From: an uncultured Flavobacteriaceae bacterium
GTDB taxonomy: Bacteria; Bacteroidota; Bacteroidia; Flavobacteriales; Flavobacteriaceae
Assembly (NCBI GenBank): GCA_905182575.1
Contig: CAJJCA010000003.1
Span: 31,108 to 95,107, forward strand
Reading direction: 5' to 3'
Length of the DNA stretch: 64,000 nucleotides
Part shown: positions 18,623 to 28,726 of the stretch, in pieces
Position numbering within the stretch: position 1 is the stretch's first letter
How the letters are laid out: each line of letters begins with the position of its first letter
Notes under the pieces: model-generated
What the model saw: only the letters and a program-made list of their open reading frames with translations
Told to the model about the DNA's origin: nothing
Database searches by the model: none
Position numbers and translations under genes: made by a program

Positions 18623-19713
18623 GGACTCTCTTTTTTATTCTCACAACAATTAGTTTTCCCTCTTGATTAATTAAATAAGTGATCTCAGTTTTGGGGCTTT
18701 TAGTTTTTAAAAGAAAGCCTTTTGGATTTTTGATTTGTTCCATAATTAAATCATTTCCTTCATAGGATACTTTAATAGGAAACTTTAGCTTTGTTTTATT
18801 TTATCTCCAGAGGAACGCAAAACTTTTCTATAATACTCATACATCCATAAAACAAGCTGAGCATCTTCGGGATAGTTAAACTGAGGGATATTTTTAGTCT
18901 CAGATTTTTTATTAAAATAAACAAACCGATTGTGAAAACATGCATATTGATTACTTCTTGTGGACTCCATACCCAATTGTATTCTGGTAAAATTTTACCT
19001 TGGGGACCTTTTTTGCGATAATATTTATTGTTTTTTAATTCGTAATCCCATTCAACTCTAGAAAAATTTAAACGCCAAGTTTCACCTTCTGGAGGTTGCT
19101 TTTCATTCGTGGCTTCGAGCAATGATTCCCAAGGAATCGCAATCTCTACAGTCCAAAACTGATCGATATCCGAGGCGTCGTTTATTGTCCCTGAGACATT
19201 AACATTCGATTGAAAACCTTTGACATCCCACTGATTTAAAACCACAGGATGGTTACGATAGGGCTTGGTTAAAAATAAATCCCAAACAGTATTCAAGGCA
19301 TTGACTTCAATTTCCATATAATTGTGGGTGTCTCCATTAGGATCAATAAAAATTTCAAAATCATTATTATAAAAAATAACGGTATCTCGTTGTATAAGAT
19401 CTCCCCAAATGTGCGGGTCTCTCATTTTAGCAAAAAAATAAAGATTCGTATTATCCCATAGCATTTTCATTCGGGTCTCAAACCTTGGGATTTTCAATCC
19501 CTCAATATCAATAAAGGGTCCGGTCCAAACATTGTCTTTCCATACTTTCTCATCATCTTTTCCATCAACAGTGATTTCTTGATTTATATAATTCGCCACA
19601 TAGTTTTTTGGTAATTTCGGCAAATTCACTTCCTTATTGTCTCTTTGCGACTTAGAACAAGAATTAAAGGCTAGAAATAATAAAGAACAATATTTGAATA
19701 AATTAATTAGCAT
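18612..19713 (-). CDS. Carbohydrate-binding family 9-like lipoprotein, frameshifted
   Basis: Lipoprotein signal 'INLFKYCSLLFLAFNSCSKS'. The CBM9-like fold follows: 'ITVDGKDDEKVWKDNVWTG', 'MKMLWDNTNLYFFAKMRDPH', 'DFEIFIDPNGDTHNYMEIEV', 'VEIAIPWESLLEAT' and 'WRLNFSRVEWDY'. Two indels, near 18940 and 18800, shift the C-terminus, which continues 'FVYFNKKSETKNIPQFNYP' and then 'KFPIKVSYEGNDLIMEQIKN' to a stop at 18612. About 365 residues in all. It is convergent with the cytochrome gene. It probably binds oligosaccharides at the cell surface. Confidence 0.85.
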
Positions 19714-19987
19714 AAATGGGTTATTAAGTTTAAAATTTATTTTTTTTAAAACCCTAGATAAATTTTATTACCATCGGAAAATTAAAAATAGGGTTTAAGC
19801 AAAATAGCTAGGGGTTAAATCCCTTTTAGTAAAATAATATTTATTAGATCACAGTGATTTTATTGAGTTGTTTTTGGATCACTACTGCCCTAGTAATATT
19901 GTGTCTGAAATTTCGAAATCGCCAGTCGAATTCATAGACAACTATTGAATAAAAAATTCAAATATACTGATATACCCTCATTCATAA

Positions 19988-21546
19988 TCATTCATAATAA
20001 CCATAGTAAAGATAAAGCGCGCCGTAAGTCCAATTGGGGCCTTTCATTCCAGGATAATTAAACCGATCCATCATTAATGCAACATATTGATGGAGATAGT
20101 TTTCGGGTAATTCTACTACATTTGGCCATACCCTTGAGCGTGAGGTTTTATTCCAGGGAGGTAAATCCATTTTTAGAGTCCCAACTTCTTTTAGATCAGG
20201 GTAAGAATATATAAAGATGTTTCGTTCTGAGCTTCCTAAAAAACAATAAATTTTCCCATTTATTTTTTGCATGGACGTACCCGTCGAATTACGTCTAATT
20301 GGCCCTGCGATTTTTTTAAAATCTTTATTCCAATCATCAGACTCCAAAATTATGGCTTTGTATCCGTCTTTATTTTCACAGGTCAACATCCGCCATTTTC
20401 TTGCTTCATCATCAAACAATAAATGGGGATCTTCGATGTCTCCTTCCATGCCAAAAGGGGTTGATTTCATAACAGAAAATCCAAATCTTGGGTCTTTAAT
20501 ACTTTCAATGGCAAGTATTTGTTTTTTTTCTTTTTCAGGATTGGCAAAAGCACTGAATCCAGTCGTTAAACCTCTCCAGATTTTGTTTTTTCTGTCATAA
20601 AAAAGATGAGATGCAATTTCATTTCGAAGTAAGCCATCATTACGGTCAAATAATATAATGCCTTCCAGATTTAAATCGAAGACGCTTGGATTCATGCTAA
20701 ATACCCCTTGAATGTGATGAGGTAAAGCACGACCGCGAATGGACATTGTATACCACAAGCGTCCTTGGTCAAGCATTGGATCGCCATTTTCATAAGTAAT
20801 TGCCCTGATATCAGCCAAACCGATCCCAGTACTCAGAAACATATCAACCTTATTTATCTCGACCTTTCCTCCATCGAGCTGAACAAAAAGATTGGATTGA
20901 AAGGATTGGATAATTTTTTTTTTGCGAAGATCAATATATTTATTAAAATCACCTTGACCAATAACTTCAGGTATCCCAAGATTTTTAGAATAAACCACAA
21001 GACCGCTTCCCAACATTTGTAAAATAATTTTGCTTGGAATATTTTGATATAAATCCTCCAATTTTTATGGATCAAAATATCAGCTTTTTATTTTTTTTAA
21101 GCTTTAATATAACATCGGTTACTAAGTTATTGTTAATCAATAGAGTGGAGAAAATGTAGAAATCATTACTTCAGAAAACTCAAAACCAACCGAACCATTA
21201 CCGTTGAGAAATTTGATTCCTATAGAATAAGTCTAAAAAGTATTTAAACCACCAAATTATATTCCTGTTTCTGTTTTTCCATCAGATTGCACCACTAAAG
21301 TATTTTTATCAATAAAAGCATTAGAGGATTTTTTAGTATAATTATTAATTGGATGCATTGCGGAGAAATCAATAATTTTCTAGGCTCTAATGTTACCAAT
21401 GGGATAGATTGATCTGGGTCAAAGATTAGCCTCCGAACTCCTTGCCTTACGAATTTTAATTCTTCCGGAGAAGTTTGACTTTGACCGATCTTATTTGATG
21501 TTATAAATAAAAAAAACACAAGTACTTTAAAACAGAAGCTTTTCAT
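19988..21546 (-). pseudogene. Secreted beta-propeller protein (GH43/GH32-like), heavily interrupted
   Basis: Signal peptide 'MKSFCFKVLVFFLFITSNKI' at 21546, then an N-terminal region in pieces (EELKFVRQGVRRLIFDPDQS; NAFIDKNTLVVQSDGKTETG), and a 350-residue open stretch from about 21061. That stretch has propeller-like blades: 'LWYTMSIRG', 'HLFYDRKNKIWRGLTTGF', 'EGDIEDPHLLFDDEARKWRM', 'GKIYCFLGSSE' and a final 'YGALYLYYGYY'. The 'DIEDPHLLFDD' line resembles the acid/metal blade of GH43-type enzymes. At least two frame changes and two in-frame stops fall between 21050 and 21400. Glycosidase activity is inferred. Confidence 0.6.
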
Positions 21547-22115
21547 GAGTATCACAATTTTTAAAAATCATTTAAGATGGTTTTATTAGCAACTTATTTA
21601 CTAATATTTTAAAAGTATGAAATAAACAGTCTTAGTCCTATTTATTTGTTAATATGCAGGATAAAGATTAAATAGTATTTCAGATTTACTTTGCTTAAAA
21701 ATTTAAATTTAAGTATGTAATCGCTAATAAAAGTTAATTAAAAACATATTTTATTGATAAGTGTCTTTTTAAAAATTTAACTATGAGTAATTGGTTACTC
21801 AGTTTACTTATATTTTTATACTCCTGGGAGGGTTAAAAATACATAATTTAACAACCAATTCATTAATCAAGTTGGTGTCACTTTCAATTTTAGGAGAGTA
21901 ACTATTTTTAGAATAAAAGAACCATGTGCAACAAAAAATATTTTAGTGAAAATTATAATAAACAAATAAATTTTCCCAAAGGTTTAATATATTTAAACTT
22001 ACAATAACCACTTAAGTTCTATAATTATTTTTATTGCCATTTATATTTAGTTAAAATCTTTAAATATTTGTAAATTTTACTCATTTTAAACTCCAATAAA
22101 TAATTATTTTAATCG
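21547..22115. other. AT-rich intergenic region with two inverted repeats
   Basis: About 570 bases without a coding frame. TGAGTAA-TTGG-TTACTCA (21784-21801) is a perfect 7-bp inverted repeat with a 4-base spacer. A second imperfect one spans 21811-21841 (TATTTTTA pairing with TAAAAATA, inner CTCC with GGAG). They may be operator or transcript-end structures between two divergent genes. Confidence 0.45.
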
Positions 22116-22773
22116 ATGAAATTAAAAGAAGTAACCATTTTTGGTGCCACAGGTTTGATAGGAAGTTCACTATTAGAGATTCTAATAAATGACGCTGGTT
22201 TTGATAAAGTAAATGTGGTGACAAGATCTAATTTTTCTTTTATTCATAAAAAAATAGATAAACACATCATTGACTTTTCAAATCCACAGGCGATCTCTAA
22301 AATTGTAAAAAATAGCCAAATAGTTTTTGCTGCCATTGGAACTACGCAATCTAAAGTCAAGGGTGATATTGCTATCTATCATAAAATTGATTATGACGAT
22401 GCTGACATGACTATTGAGGGCCTGTAAAGCCAACAAAGTTAAAAACTTTTCATTTGTATCCTCTTCAGGTGCGAATGAAAATTCAGATGGGTTTTATCTA
22501 AAATTAAAAGGGAAAATTGAAGCAGCTGTCTTAGGTTTAAATTTACCATATCAAGTTTTTCGCCCCTCTCTTTTAATGGGCAAAAGAAAAGAGAAACGTT
22601 TTGGAGAAAGAATTGCACAATTGGTTATGCCAATATTTTCTCCATTGATGCCCTCTAAGTATCGACCAATAAGTGCAGCTCTTGTTGCTAAAGCGATGGT
22701 GAATATTTCAAAATCAACACCACTCGGCTTTAATATGATCATTTCAGAAGAAATAATGGAAAAATCAAATTAG
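22116..22773 (+). CDS. NAD(P)-binding Rossmann oxidoreductase, TIP30/HTATIP2-like, frameshifted
   Basis: The N-terminal dinucleotide motif 'VTIFGATGLIGSSLLEILIN' is followed by 'VNVVTRSNFSF', 'AAIGTTQSKVKGD', the active-site-like 'NFSFVSSSGAN' and 'PYQVFRPSLLMGKRKEKRFG'. One frame change near 22405 joins 'KIDYDDAD' to 'RACKANKVKN'. About 219 residues, the usual size of atypical SDR proteins of the TIP30 group. No function can be named with certainty. The preceding AT-rich region may carry its promoter. Confidence 0.78.
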
Positions 22774-22928
22774 AAGGGTATTTTTACTAATAATTAGCTA
22801 GAACCAAATACAGCACACTACGGGATGCTTTTCTTCCTTTTTTATTTTATTGTTATGATATAAATTTCAAAGTTAATACTCCATTTATTTGGTTGTTAAC
22901 ATTTTAAGTAATAATAAATGAATACAAA

Positions 22929-24360
22929 ATGAACACTACTATTGTTGAACTTATATTTATTATTGGGAATTAGCTGTTCTTCAGATGGAGAAGAGAACAC
23001 TACTACCCCACCAATTGAAAGCACTAAAACTACCTTTAAACTCTCAGTTACAGCCAATCAAGGGGGGTAGGTATCCTCTTCGGGAGGCACTTTTGAAAAA
23101 GGCAAAGAATTTTCAATTACAGCAACTCCAAATGAGGGTTTCGAGTTTTCAAGTTGGTCCAATAGTTCAACGGAGAACCCAATTAAAATAACTCTGAGTC
23201 AAGATACAAACCTAACTGCTAGTTTTAAATCAAATAAAAAAACAACAATACACCGTGACGGTAAGCGCCGACTCTACAGGTTCAGTTGTCGGGGGGGTAC
23301 CTATGACGAAGGCACTAGTGTTACTATTACCGCTTCACCAACACAGGGATATGAGCTTACCGGATGGGAAGGAAGTTCTGAAACGACAAACAGCATAACA
23401 ATTGTTTTAGATTCTGACTTAACGCTTACTCCTATTTTTCAATTAATAGCTTTGCCGAAGAATTACTATACAAGTGGAGACATTATTCAAATTATCCCAG
23501 CAGTATTATTTGACAGGTCACTTGAAGTTTATGGGATTAAATTAATTGCTACCGGAGCAGGAGGAGGTCAAACAGTAGCAGTCCCAAATACTTGGATCTA
23601 CAAAACAGCTCAAGTCTTTAAAATGATAATGGATAAGGACGCTGAAGGAATTAATAAAACAGCTCAAGAGCGAATGATCAAAACCTTGTTGGGAGAAGAA
23701 GGATGGCACATGGGTCGCCAAACAGGTCAGCGGATCGCCGTAGGAGGTGGAGGAGAATATTCTCCTAGCTTCCTTTCTGATCAAGGAAAACTTGCCTACC
23801 AGGGTTTAGAGGATTATACTGACGCCTTGGCGTTAGACGATATGGTTTGGTATAAGAATGTTGATAGTAAATTCACAGGAGATGATGATATTAACGAAAT
23901 GTTAGAACACGTGCTACATACGATTCACAGATTTGGAGTTAGAGGAGCAGTTGAAGGTTCGACAGCAGCTCTAGATTCAGAAATAGATGAGGGAGACATT
24001 AGTGGAACAGAAATTTTTCTTGCCTTGAAGGAAGCAATTGACCGAGGAGTCTATAATATAAGTGATTATGGAGAAATCAGCAATAAAGATATCTGGCCAA
24101 TGTTATTAAAAGAATATACATATTTATTAACCTATGCCATGTGGGAATTTAGCGAATTTTGGGACGGAGGAACTCTTGCTCCAGAGTGGAATGACAACTC
24201 GAGAACACAGGAGGGATTACTGTCAAATAACCCATTGGGTTATGCACTTTATAATAAATATTTTGCTCCGGTTATTTCCAAGCCAAGCAAAACAACATTG
24301 CGGTCAATGTTCCAGGATAACGATCAAGGGGAATCTGGATATCAGCCAGATTCACAATAA
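22929..24360 (+). CDS. Lipoprotein with two InlB B-repeats and a novel C-terminal domain, frameshifted
   Basis: From ATG 22929 a shifted frame gives the lipobox 'LLLGISCSSDGEENTTT'. Two divergent InlB B-repeats follow ('ITATPNEGFEFSSWSNSSTE'; 'VTITASPTQGYELTGWEGSS'). The remaining 300 residues form one intact domain that contains 'GEEGWHMGRQTGQRIAVGGG', 'YSPSFLSDQGKLAYQGLEDY' and the His cluster 'EMLEHVLHTIHRFGVRGAVE'. The clustered His/Glu residues suggest a metal-dependent peptidase-like site, but I recognise no named family. Indels in an A run near 23240 and in G runs near 23068 and 23290 affect only the repeat part. Probably an outer-membrane surface lipoprotein. Confidence 0.72.
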
Positions 24361-24381
24361 AGTCTTTCTAATAAAAGAAAC

Positions 24382-24435
24382 TTTTTGCGTTAAATTCAAT
24401 CTAATTATAAGCTTTGATTGCATTTAACGCAAAAA
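24382..24435. terminator. Bidirectional hairpin overlapping the lactonase 3' end
   Basis: TTTTTGCGTTAAAT (24382-24395) pairs perfectly with ATTTAACGCAAAAA (24422-24435), extended by CAATC (24397-24401) with GATTG (24416-24420). It lies between convergent genes; one arm and the loop are inside the last codons of the lactonase gene, so coding and terminator functions overlap. Confidence 0.65.
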
Positions 24436-25222
24436 TTTTAGATTTTTCTAAAGCTGAAAAGTTTTGGAAATAATCAGCGACAATGCCCAGCACTTCTTTA
24501 TAATCTGCCGCTAGTAAACAAACAGGCCAGTCAGAACCATAAAGTAAACGATCCGTCCCAAAAGCACTGACAACACTTGCCAGATATGGGGTAAAATCAC
24601 TTTTCACCCATTCAAAATTTTTGGTTTCAGTGACCATTCCAGATATTTTGCAAAATACATTTTCATGTTTTGACAACAAATGGATGTTTTTCACCCATTC
24701 TGCATCTAATTTTTCAGATATATTAGGTTTGGCAATATGGTCTAAAACAAAAATTTGATTCGGGAATTTTTCAACCATTTCAAGGGTTGCAGGAAATTGT
24801 CGTGGGTAAATTAACAGGTCATAAGAAAGTCCATATTGAGATAATTTTCCAACACCATTTTGGAAATCTTTATTTAATAAAAAATCATCTTTTTCTGCTT
24901 GGACGATGTGTCGCACTCCTTTGAAATATTTATTATATGAATAATTGGCAAGACGTTCTTCAACATTTCCAGCCCTTAAATCCACCCAACCCACGACGCC
25001 TTTTAGAAAGGGATTTTCTTGAGCACACTTTAAAAGAAACTCGGTTTCCTCCTCTGATTGATCCGCCTGAACAGCAATACAACCTGCAACACCATTGGCA
25101 TCCAAAATAGGTTTTAAGTCTTTTGGCAGAAAATCTTCCCGAAGAACCTCCATGGAATCCTCGATCCAATTGTCTCTGACAGGATCATATTTCCACAAAT
25201 GCTGGTGGGCATCAATGATCAT
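24401..25222 (-). CDS. Amidohydrolase family 2, likely L-fuconolactonase
   Basis: 273 residues, intact. Metal-site start 'MIIDAHQHLWKYDP' (HxH), 'FVLDHIAKP' (His), 'FCKISGMVTE' and 'RLLYGSDWPVCLLAADY' (Asp of GSDWP) match the amidohydrolase_2 subgroup of sugar lactonases such as L-fuconolactonase and L-rhamnonolactonase. It opens 1,4- or 1,5-lactones of deoxysugar acids. Last gene of a minus-strand operon; its ATG directly abuts the stop of the fumarylacetoacetate-hydrolase gene. Substrate choice (fucono- versus other lactone) is inferred from context. Confidence 0.87.
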   Translation of the reverse strand: MIIDAHQHLWKYDPVRDNWIEDSMEVLREDFLPKDLKPILDANGVAGCIAVQADQSEEETEFLLKCAQENPFLKGVVGWVDLRAGNVEERLANYSYNKYFKGVRHIVQAEKDDFLLNKDFQNGVGKLSQYGLSYDLLIYPRQFPATLEMVEKFPNQIFVLDHIAKPNISEKLDAEWVKNIHLLSKHENVFCKISGMVTETKNFEWVKSDFTPYLASVVSAFGTDRLLYGSDWPVCLLAADYKEVLGIVADYFQNFSALEKSKIFALNAIKAYN

Positions 25223-26077
25223 TTATTGATAGTTTTTACACAATTGTTTGGAAGTCCCTAAACCTTCAATTCCAAGTTCAACGATGTCTCCTGCTTTAAG
25301 ATATTTGGGGGGCGTCAGTCCTAAGCCAACACCAAAGGGAGTTCCGGTTGAAATGATATCTCCAGGCAAGAGCGTCATGAATTGACTGATATGACTTACC
25401 ACCTGCTGGATGTTAAAAATAAAATCTGAAGTATTGCTGTCTTGCATCATTTCGCCATTTAACTTTAACCAAAGGTCTAAATTATTGGGATCAGCAATTT
25501 CATCTTTTGTGGCAATAAAAGGACCAACTGGCGCAAAAGAATCACAACTTTTCCCCTTCACCCACTGTCCAGATCTTTCCAGCTGAAAAGCTCTTTCGCT
25601 TACATCATTATGCAACACATAGCCCGCAACATGATCCAAAGCATCCGTTTCTTCAACATAAGAGGCTTTCGCTCCGATGACAATCGCCAATTCTACTTCC
25701 CAGTCTGTTTTCTCACTTCCTTTGGGAATAACAATGTCATCATTTGGCCCTACCAAAGCTGAAGTTGCTTTAAAGAACAGTACGGGTTCTTGAGGAATCT
25801 CCATGCCACTTTCGTCGGCGTGTTTAGCGTAATTTAAACCCACACAAACGATTTTTGACGGCCGAACCAATGGAACTCCCAATCGAACTTCTGATCCAAT
25901 TTTGGGACACCGATTTTGGTTATTAACAAGCCAGTTAGAGAGCTTAGTGATGCCTCCATCACCAAAAAATTCTTCGTTATAATCCGAACCAAAACTCGAG
26001 ACGTCTATTTTTGTTCCGTCTGGCAATTGAACTCCTGGTTTTTCATGGCCGATTGCTCCAAATCTAATTAACTTCAT
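25223..26077 (-). CDS. Fumarylacetoacetate hydrolase family, likely 2,4-diketo-3-deoxy-L-fuconate hydrolase
   Basis: 284 residues. The FAH domain has 'KIVCVGLNYAKHADESGMEI' and the metal-binding 'DWEVELAIVIG', 'GYVLHNDVSERAFQLERSGQ', 'KSCDSFAPVGPFI', 'DIISTGTPFGVG' and 'GDIVELGIEGLG'. Enzymes of this subfamily cleave C-C bonds of 2,4-diketo sugar acids to pyruvate and a hydroxyacid (lactate in the fucose route). It follows the SDR gene by 12 bases and precedes the lactonase without a gap, which supports the deoxysugar-acid assignment. Confidence 0.88.
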   Translation of the reverse strand: MKLIRFGAIGHEKPGVQLPDGTKIDVSSFGSDYNEEFFGDGGITKLSNWLVNNQNRCPKIGSEVRLGVPLVRPSKIVCVGLNYAKHADESGMEIPQEPVLFFKATSALVGPNDDIVIPKGSEKTDWEVELAIVIGAKASYVEETDALDHVAGYVLHNDVSERAFQLERSGQWVKGKSCDSFAPVGPFIATKDEIADPNNLDLWLKLNGEMMQDSNTSDFIFNIQQVVSHISQFMTLLPGDIISTGTPFGVGLGLTPPKYLKAGDIVELGIEGLGTSKQLCKNYQ

Positions 26078-26089
26078 TTTTATTACTTA

Positions 26090-26872
26090 TTAATTTCCGT
26101 TTAATTTTATAAATCCACCATCAATTGCATAGTCAGATCCTGTGATAAATCCTGCTTCATCTGAACATAAAAAGAGGGCTAAATCTGCAATCTCTTGAGG
26201 TTTCCCCATTCGTCCTATGGGTTGTGTTTTTGAGAGTTTCTCAAACATTTCAGCTTCTTTTCCAGGATAGTTTTTATTGATAAAACCATCCACAAACGGG
26301 GTGTGAACTCTCCCAGGAGAGATGCTGTTACAACGAATATTCGAATTTAAATAATCTTTTGCGATGGCATAAGTCATGGTCAAAACGGCGCCTTTGGTCA
26401 TGGCATAGGCAAATCGATCGTTGAGTCCTACATGTGAGGCAATAGAGGCCAGATTAAGAATTACGCCACTTTTTTGATTTTTCATCACGGGTATACATGC
26501 TTTAATGCAATTGTAAACCCCTTTTATGTTAACGCTGTACAAGCGGTCAAGGTCTGCTTCTTCTACAGATTCAATATTTCCAACATGAGAAATTCCAGCG
26601 TTATTTATTAAAACATCAATCCTATCACTTTTTGTGATTTGAGCGATTATAGCATTTACGTTTTTCTGATTGGATACATCACATGCATGTGCTTTTGCCA
26701 ACGCTCCTGTATTATTAATTTCATCTTCAGTTTCTTTTGCAGCAGTTTCGTTAAAGTCTAAAATATGAATTTTTGCCCCCTGAGCGGCAAAGGTAACCGC
26801 AATGGCTTTTCCTATTCCGCTTCCTCCACCAGTAATTAATACGATTTTATTTTTTAAACTAAATTTCGACAT
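26090..26872 (-). CDS. SDR dehydrogenase, likely for 2-keto-3-deoxy-L-fuconate
   Basis: Start chosen at ATG 26872 (MSKFSLKNKIVLITGGGSGI); an upstream ATG would overlap the preceding gene. 260 residues: NAD site 'TGGGSGIGKA', 'LINNAGISHVG', catalytic Ser in 'ILNLASIASHVG', 'YAMTKGA' (YxxxK) and C-terminal 'FITGSDYAIDGGF'. A classical short-chain dehydrogenase. In the operon it would oxidise the 2-keto-3-deoxy acid to the diketo acid cleaved by the neighbour. The specific substrate is inferred. Confidence 0.88.
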   Translation of the reverse strand: MSKFSLKNKIVLITGGGSGIGKAIAVTFAAQGAKIHILDFNETAAKETEDEINNTGALAKAHACDVSNQKNVNAIIAQITKSDRIDVLINNAGISHVGNIESVEEADLDRLYSVNIKGVYNCIKACIPVMKNQKSGVILNLASIASHVGLNDRFAYAMTKGAVLTMTYAIAKDYLNSNIRCNSISPGRVHTPFVDGFINKNYPGKEAEMFEKLSKTQPIGRMGKPQEIADLALFLCSDEAGFITGSDYAIDGGFIKLNGN

Positions 26873-26885
26873 TTTAAAAGCTATT

Positions 26886-28554
26886 TTATAATGACATTCC
26901 TCTTTTCCAAGGGATAAAGTCATCTTGCATTAATTTTCTGGCCTTTGTTTGTATTTCACCACTGGCAACTCGAATTACAAAATCCAAGAGCGCTTCTCCT
27001 GTTTCTTCAATTGTCGTTTTTCCTTCGATTATCGTCCCCGTATTAAAATCAATAATATCATTCATCTTATCAAATAACTTTGTGTTGGTTGCGACTTTTA
27101 CAACAGGGCAAATTGGATTTCCGGTTGGAGTACCCAAACCTGTAGTAAACAAAATAACATTGGCCCCAGAGCCTGCCAAACCAGTTGTCGATTCGACATC
27201 ATTTCCGGGTGTGCAAAGCAAATTTAAACCGGGTTGCACCACTTGTTCTGTGTAATCTAAAACATCTTTTATAGGAGAGGTTCCTCCCTTTTTTGCGGCT
27301 CCTGAAGATTTAATGGCATCCGTAATCAGCCCGTCTTTGATGTTTCCAGGAGATGGATTCATTGAAAATGCTGCGCCCAAAGCCTCGGCTTTCTCATTAT
27401 AAGTAGACATAATATGGGCGAATTTCTTCGCATTATTCCGGTCTTCACATCGATTGATTAATTCTTGCTCAACTCCATGAAGTTCAGGAAATTCTGACAA
27501 CACCGTTGCGCCCTCCCATCCCTACGACAAGGTCCGAAAGCATAGCCCAAAGCAGGGTTTGCTGAGATTCCCGAAAACCCGTCAGATCCTCCACATTCTA
27601 GACCAATGACCAGCTTACTTAAAGGCGCAGGTTGTCGTTCGATTTTATTGGCTTCTATTAAGCCCACAAAAGTTTTTTTGACGGCCTCAGCAATCAATTC
27701 CTTTTCTGAATTACTTTGTTGCTGTTCTAATATATAAACAGGCTTTTGATTTTTAGATTTTTTTGCTAACGCTTTTTCTAAAATACTAGCTTGCGCGTGT
27801 TGACATCCCAAGCTCAAAACCGTAGCGCCTGCTACATTAGGATTGTTGATATAGCCCGCCAATAAATTACACAATGCAATTGCATCTGAAGCTGCTCCGC
27901 CACAACCACCATCATGGGTTAAAAAACGAACACCATCCACATTTGGAAACAATGGGTTTTTGGTTAATTCATCGGGTTCCTCAATAATATTTTTTTCTAA
28001 AATTGATGCTGAAGAATCTCCAGCTTTATAAGCATCGATCAGTTTGTCGACATTAAATTCTAAATGTCTCTTTTTCCCGAAGCCCAGTTTTTCTACTAGG
28101 GTCTCTTCTTAAGTACCTCAACATTTCTGTTTTGACAGAAAACCAGCGGAATTACAAGCCAATTGTTTTCGGTTCCCACGGACGCCGTTGTGCCCTGTGG
28201 TATATCCCAAAAAAGTCTTGTTTTGAAATTTGAAAGATCTGGTGCGACCCAAGGTGTTTTTGCTGCAACTTCCTGAACGCTGTACGCCTCTGTGTCGTGA
28301 ACAATGTTTGAGGTGCTTATGAGCCCTCCTTTAAAAATTTCTTTTGTCGCTTTACCCACCAATACACCATACATAAAAATAGAGGCTCCTTTAACAAAAT
28401 CAATCTTGGCAAACTTATGTTTTGCTGCAATGTCATTTTGTAGGACAAACAATCGGTCTTCAAATGAAATTTGATCTCCCTTTTTTAAGTCTGTGAGTGC
28501 GACAAGAATGTTGTCGTTTGGATGAATTTGTAGTATTTTTTGGTAACTTTTCAT
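26886..28554 (-). CDS. UxaA family (altronate dehydratase-like) sugar acid dehydratase, frameshifted
   Basis: About 550 residues in three frames. Residues 1-80 form the SAF-type domain ([20 protein letters not shown], '[10 protein letters not shown]'). Then come 'NRNVEVLK', '[15 protein letters not shown]', the conserved '[20 protein letters not shown]', '[13 protein letters not shown]', '[20 protein letters not shown]', '[20 protein letters not shown]' and '[13 protein letters not shown]'. Frame changes lie near 28110 and 27490. The Cys-rich blocks fit the iron-dependent UxaA/GarD family. First gene of the operon; here it would dehydrate the aldonate (fuconate or a stereoisomer), replacing the enolase-type fuconate dehydratase used elsewhere. 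That swap is inference. Confidence 0.85.
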
Positions 28555-28726
28555 TTGTTTTTAAAAAAATTTAATTTACGAATAAAAGATTAATCTGCTA
28601 AATTTCCTTAAAACTAAACTCCCCATTTTTTAATGCTTATCCCAAATAGCACTTTAATAGACCGAAACTTAGGACTCAATAAAACGACTTAAAATCACTA
28701 TACATTTGGGAAGGCTACTTTTAAGA

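Noticed and set aside
18785..18976. Separate 63-residue gene on the minus strand
   Set aside because: It is the shifted C-terminal part of the CBM9-like lipoprotein, which continues in this frame after an indel.
24134..24427. Plus-strand frame overlapping the end of the InlB lipoprotein
   Set aside because: Shadow frame of the lipoprotein's well-patterned C-terminal domain, with no family match of its own.
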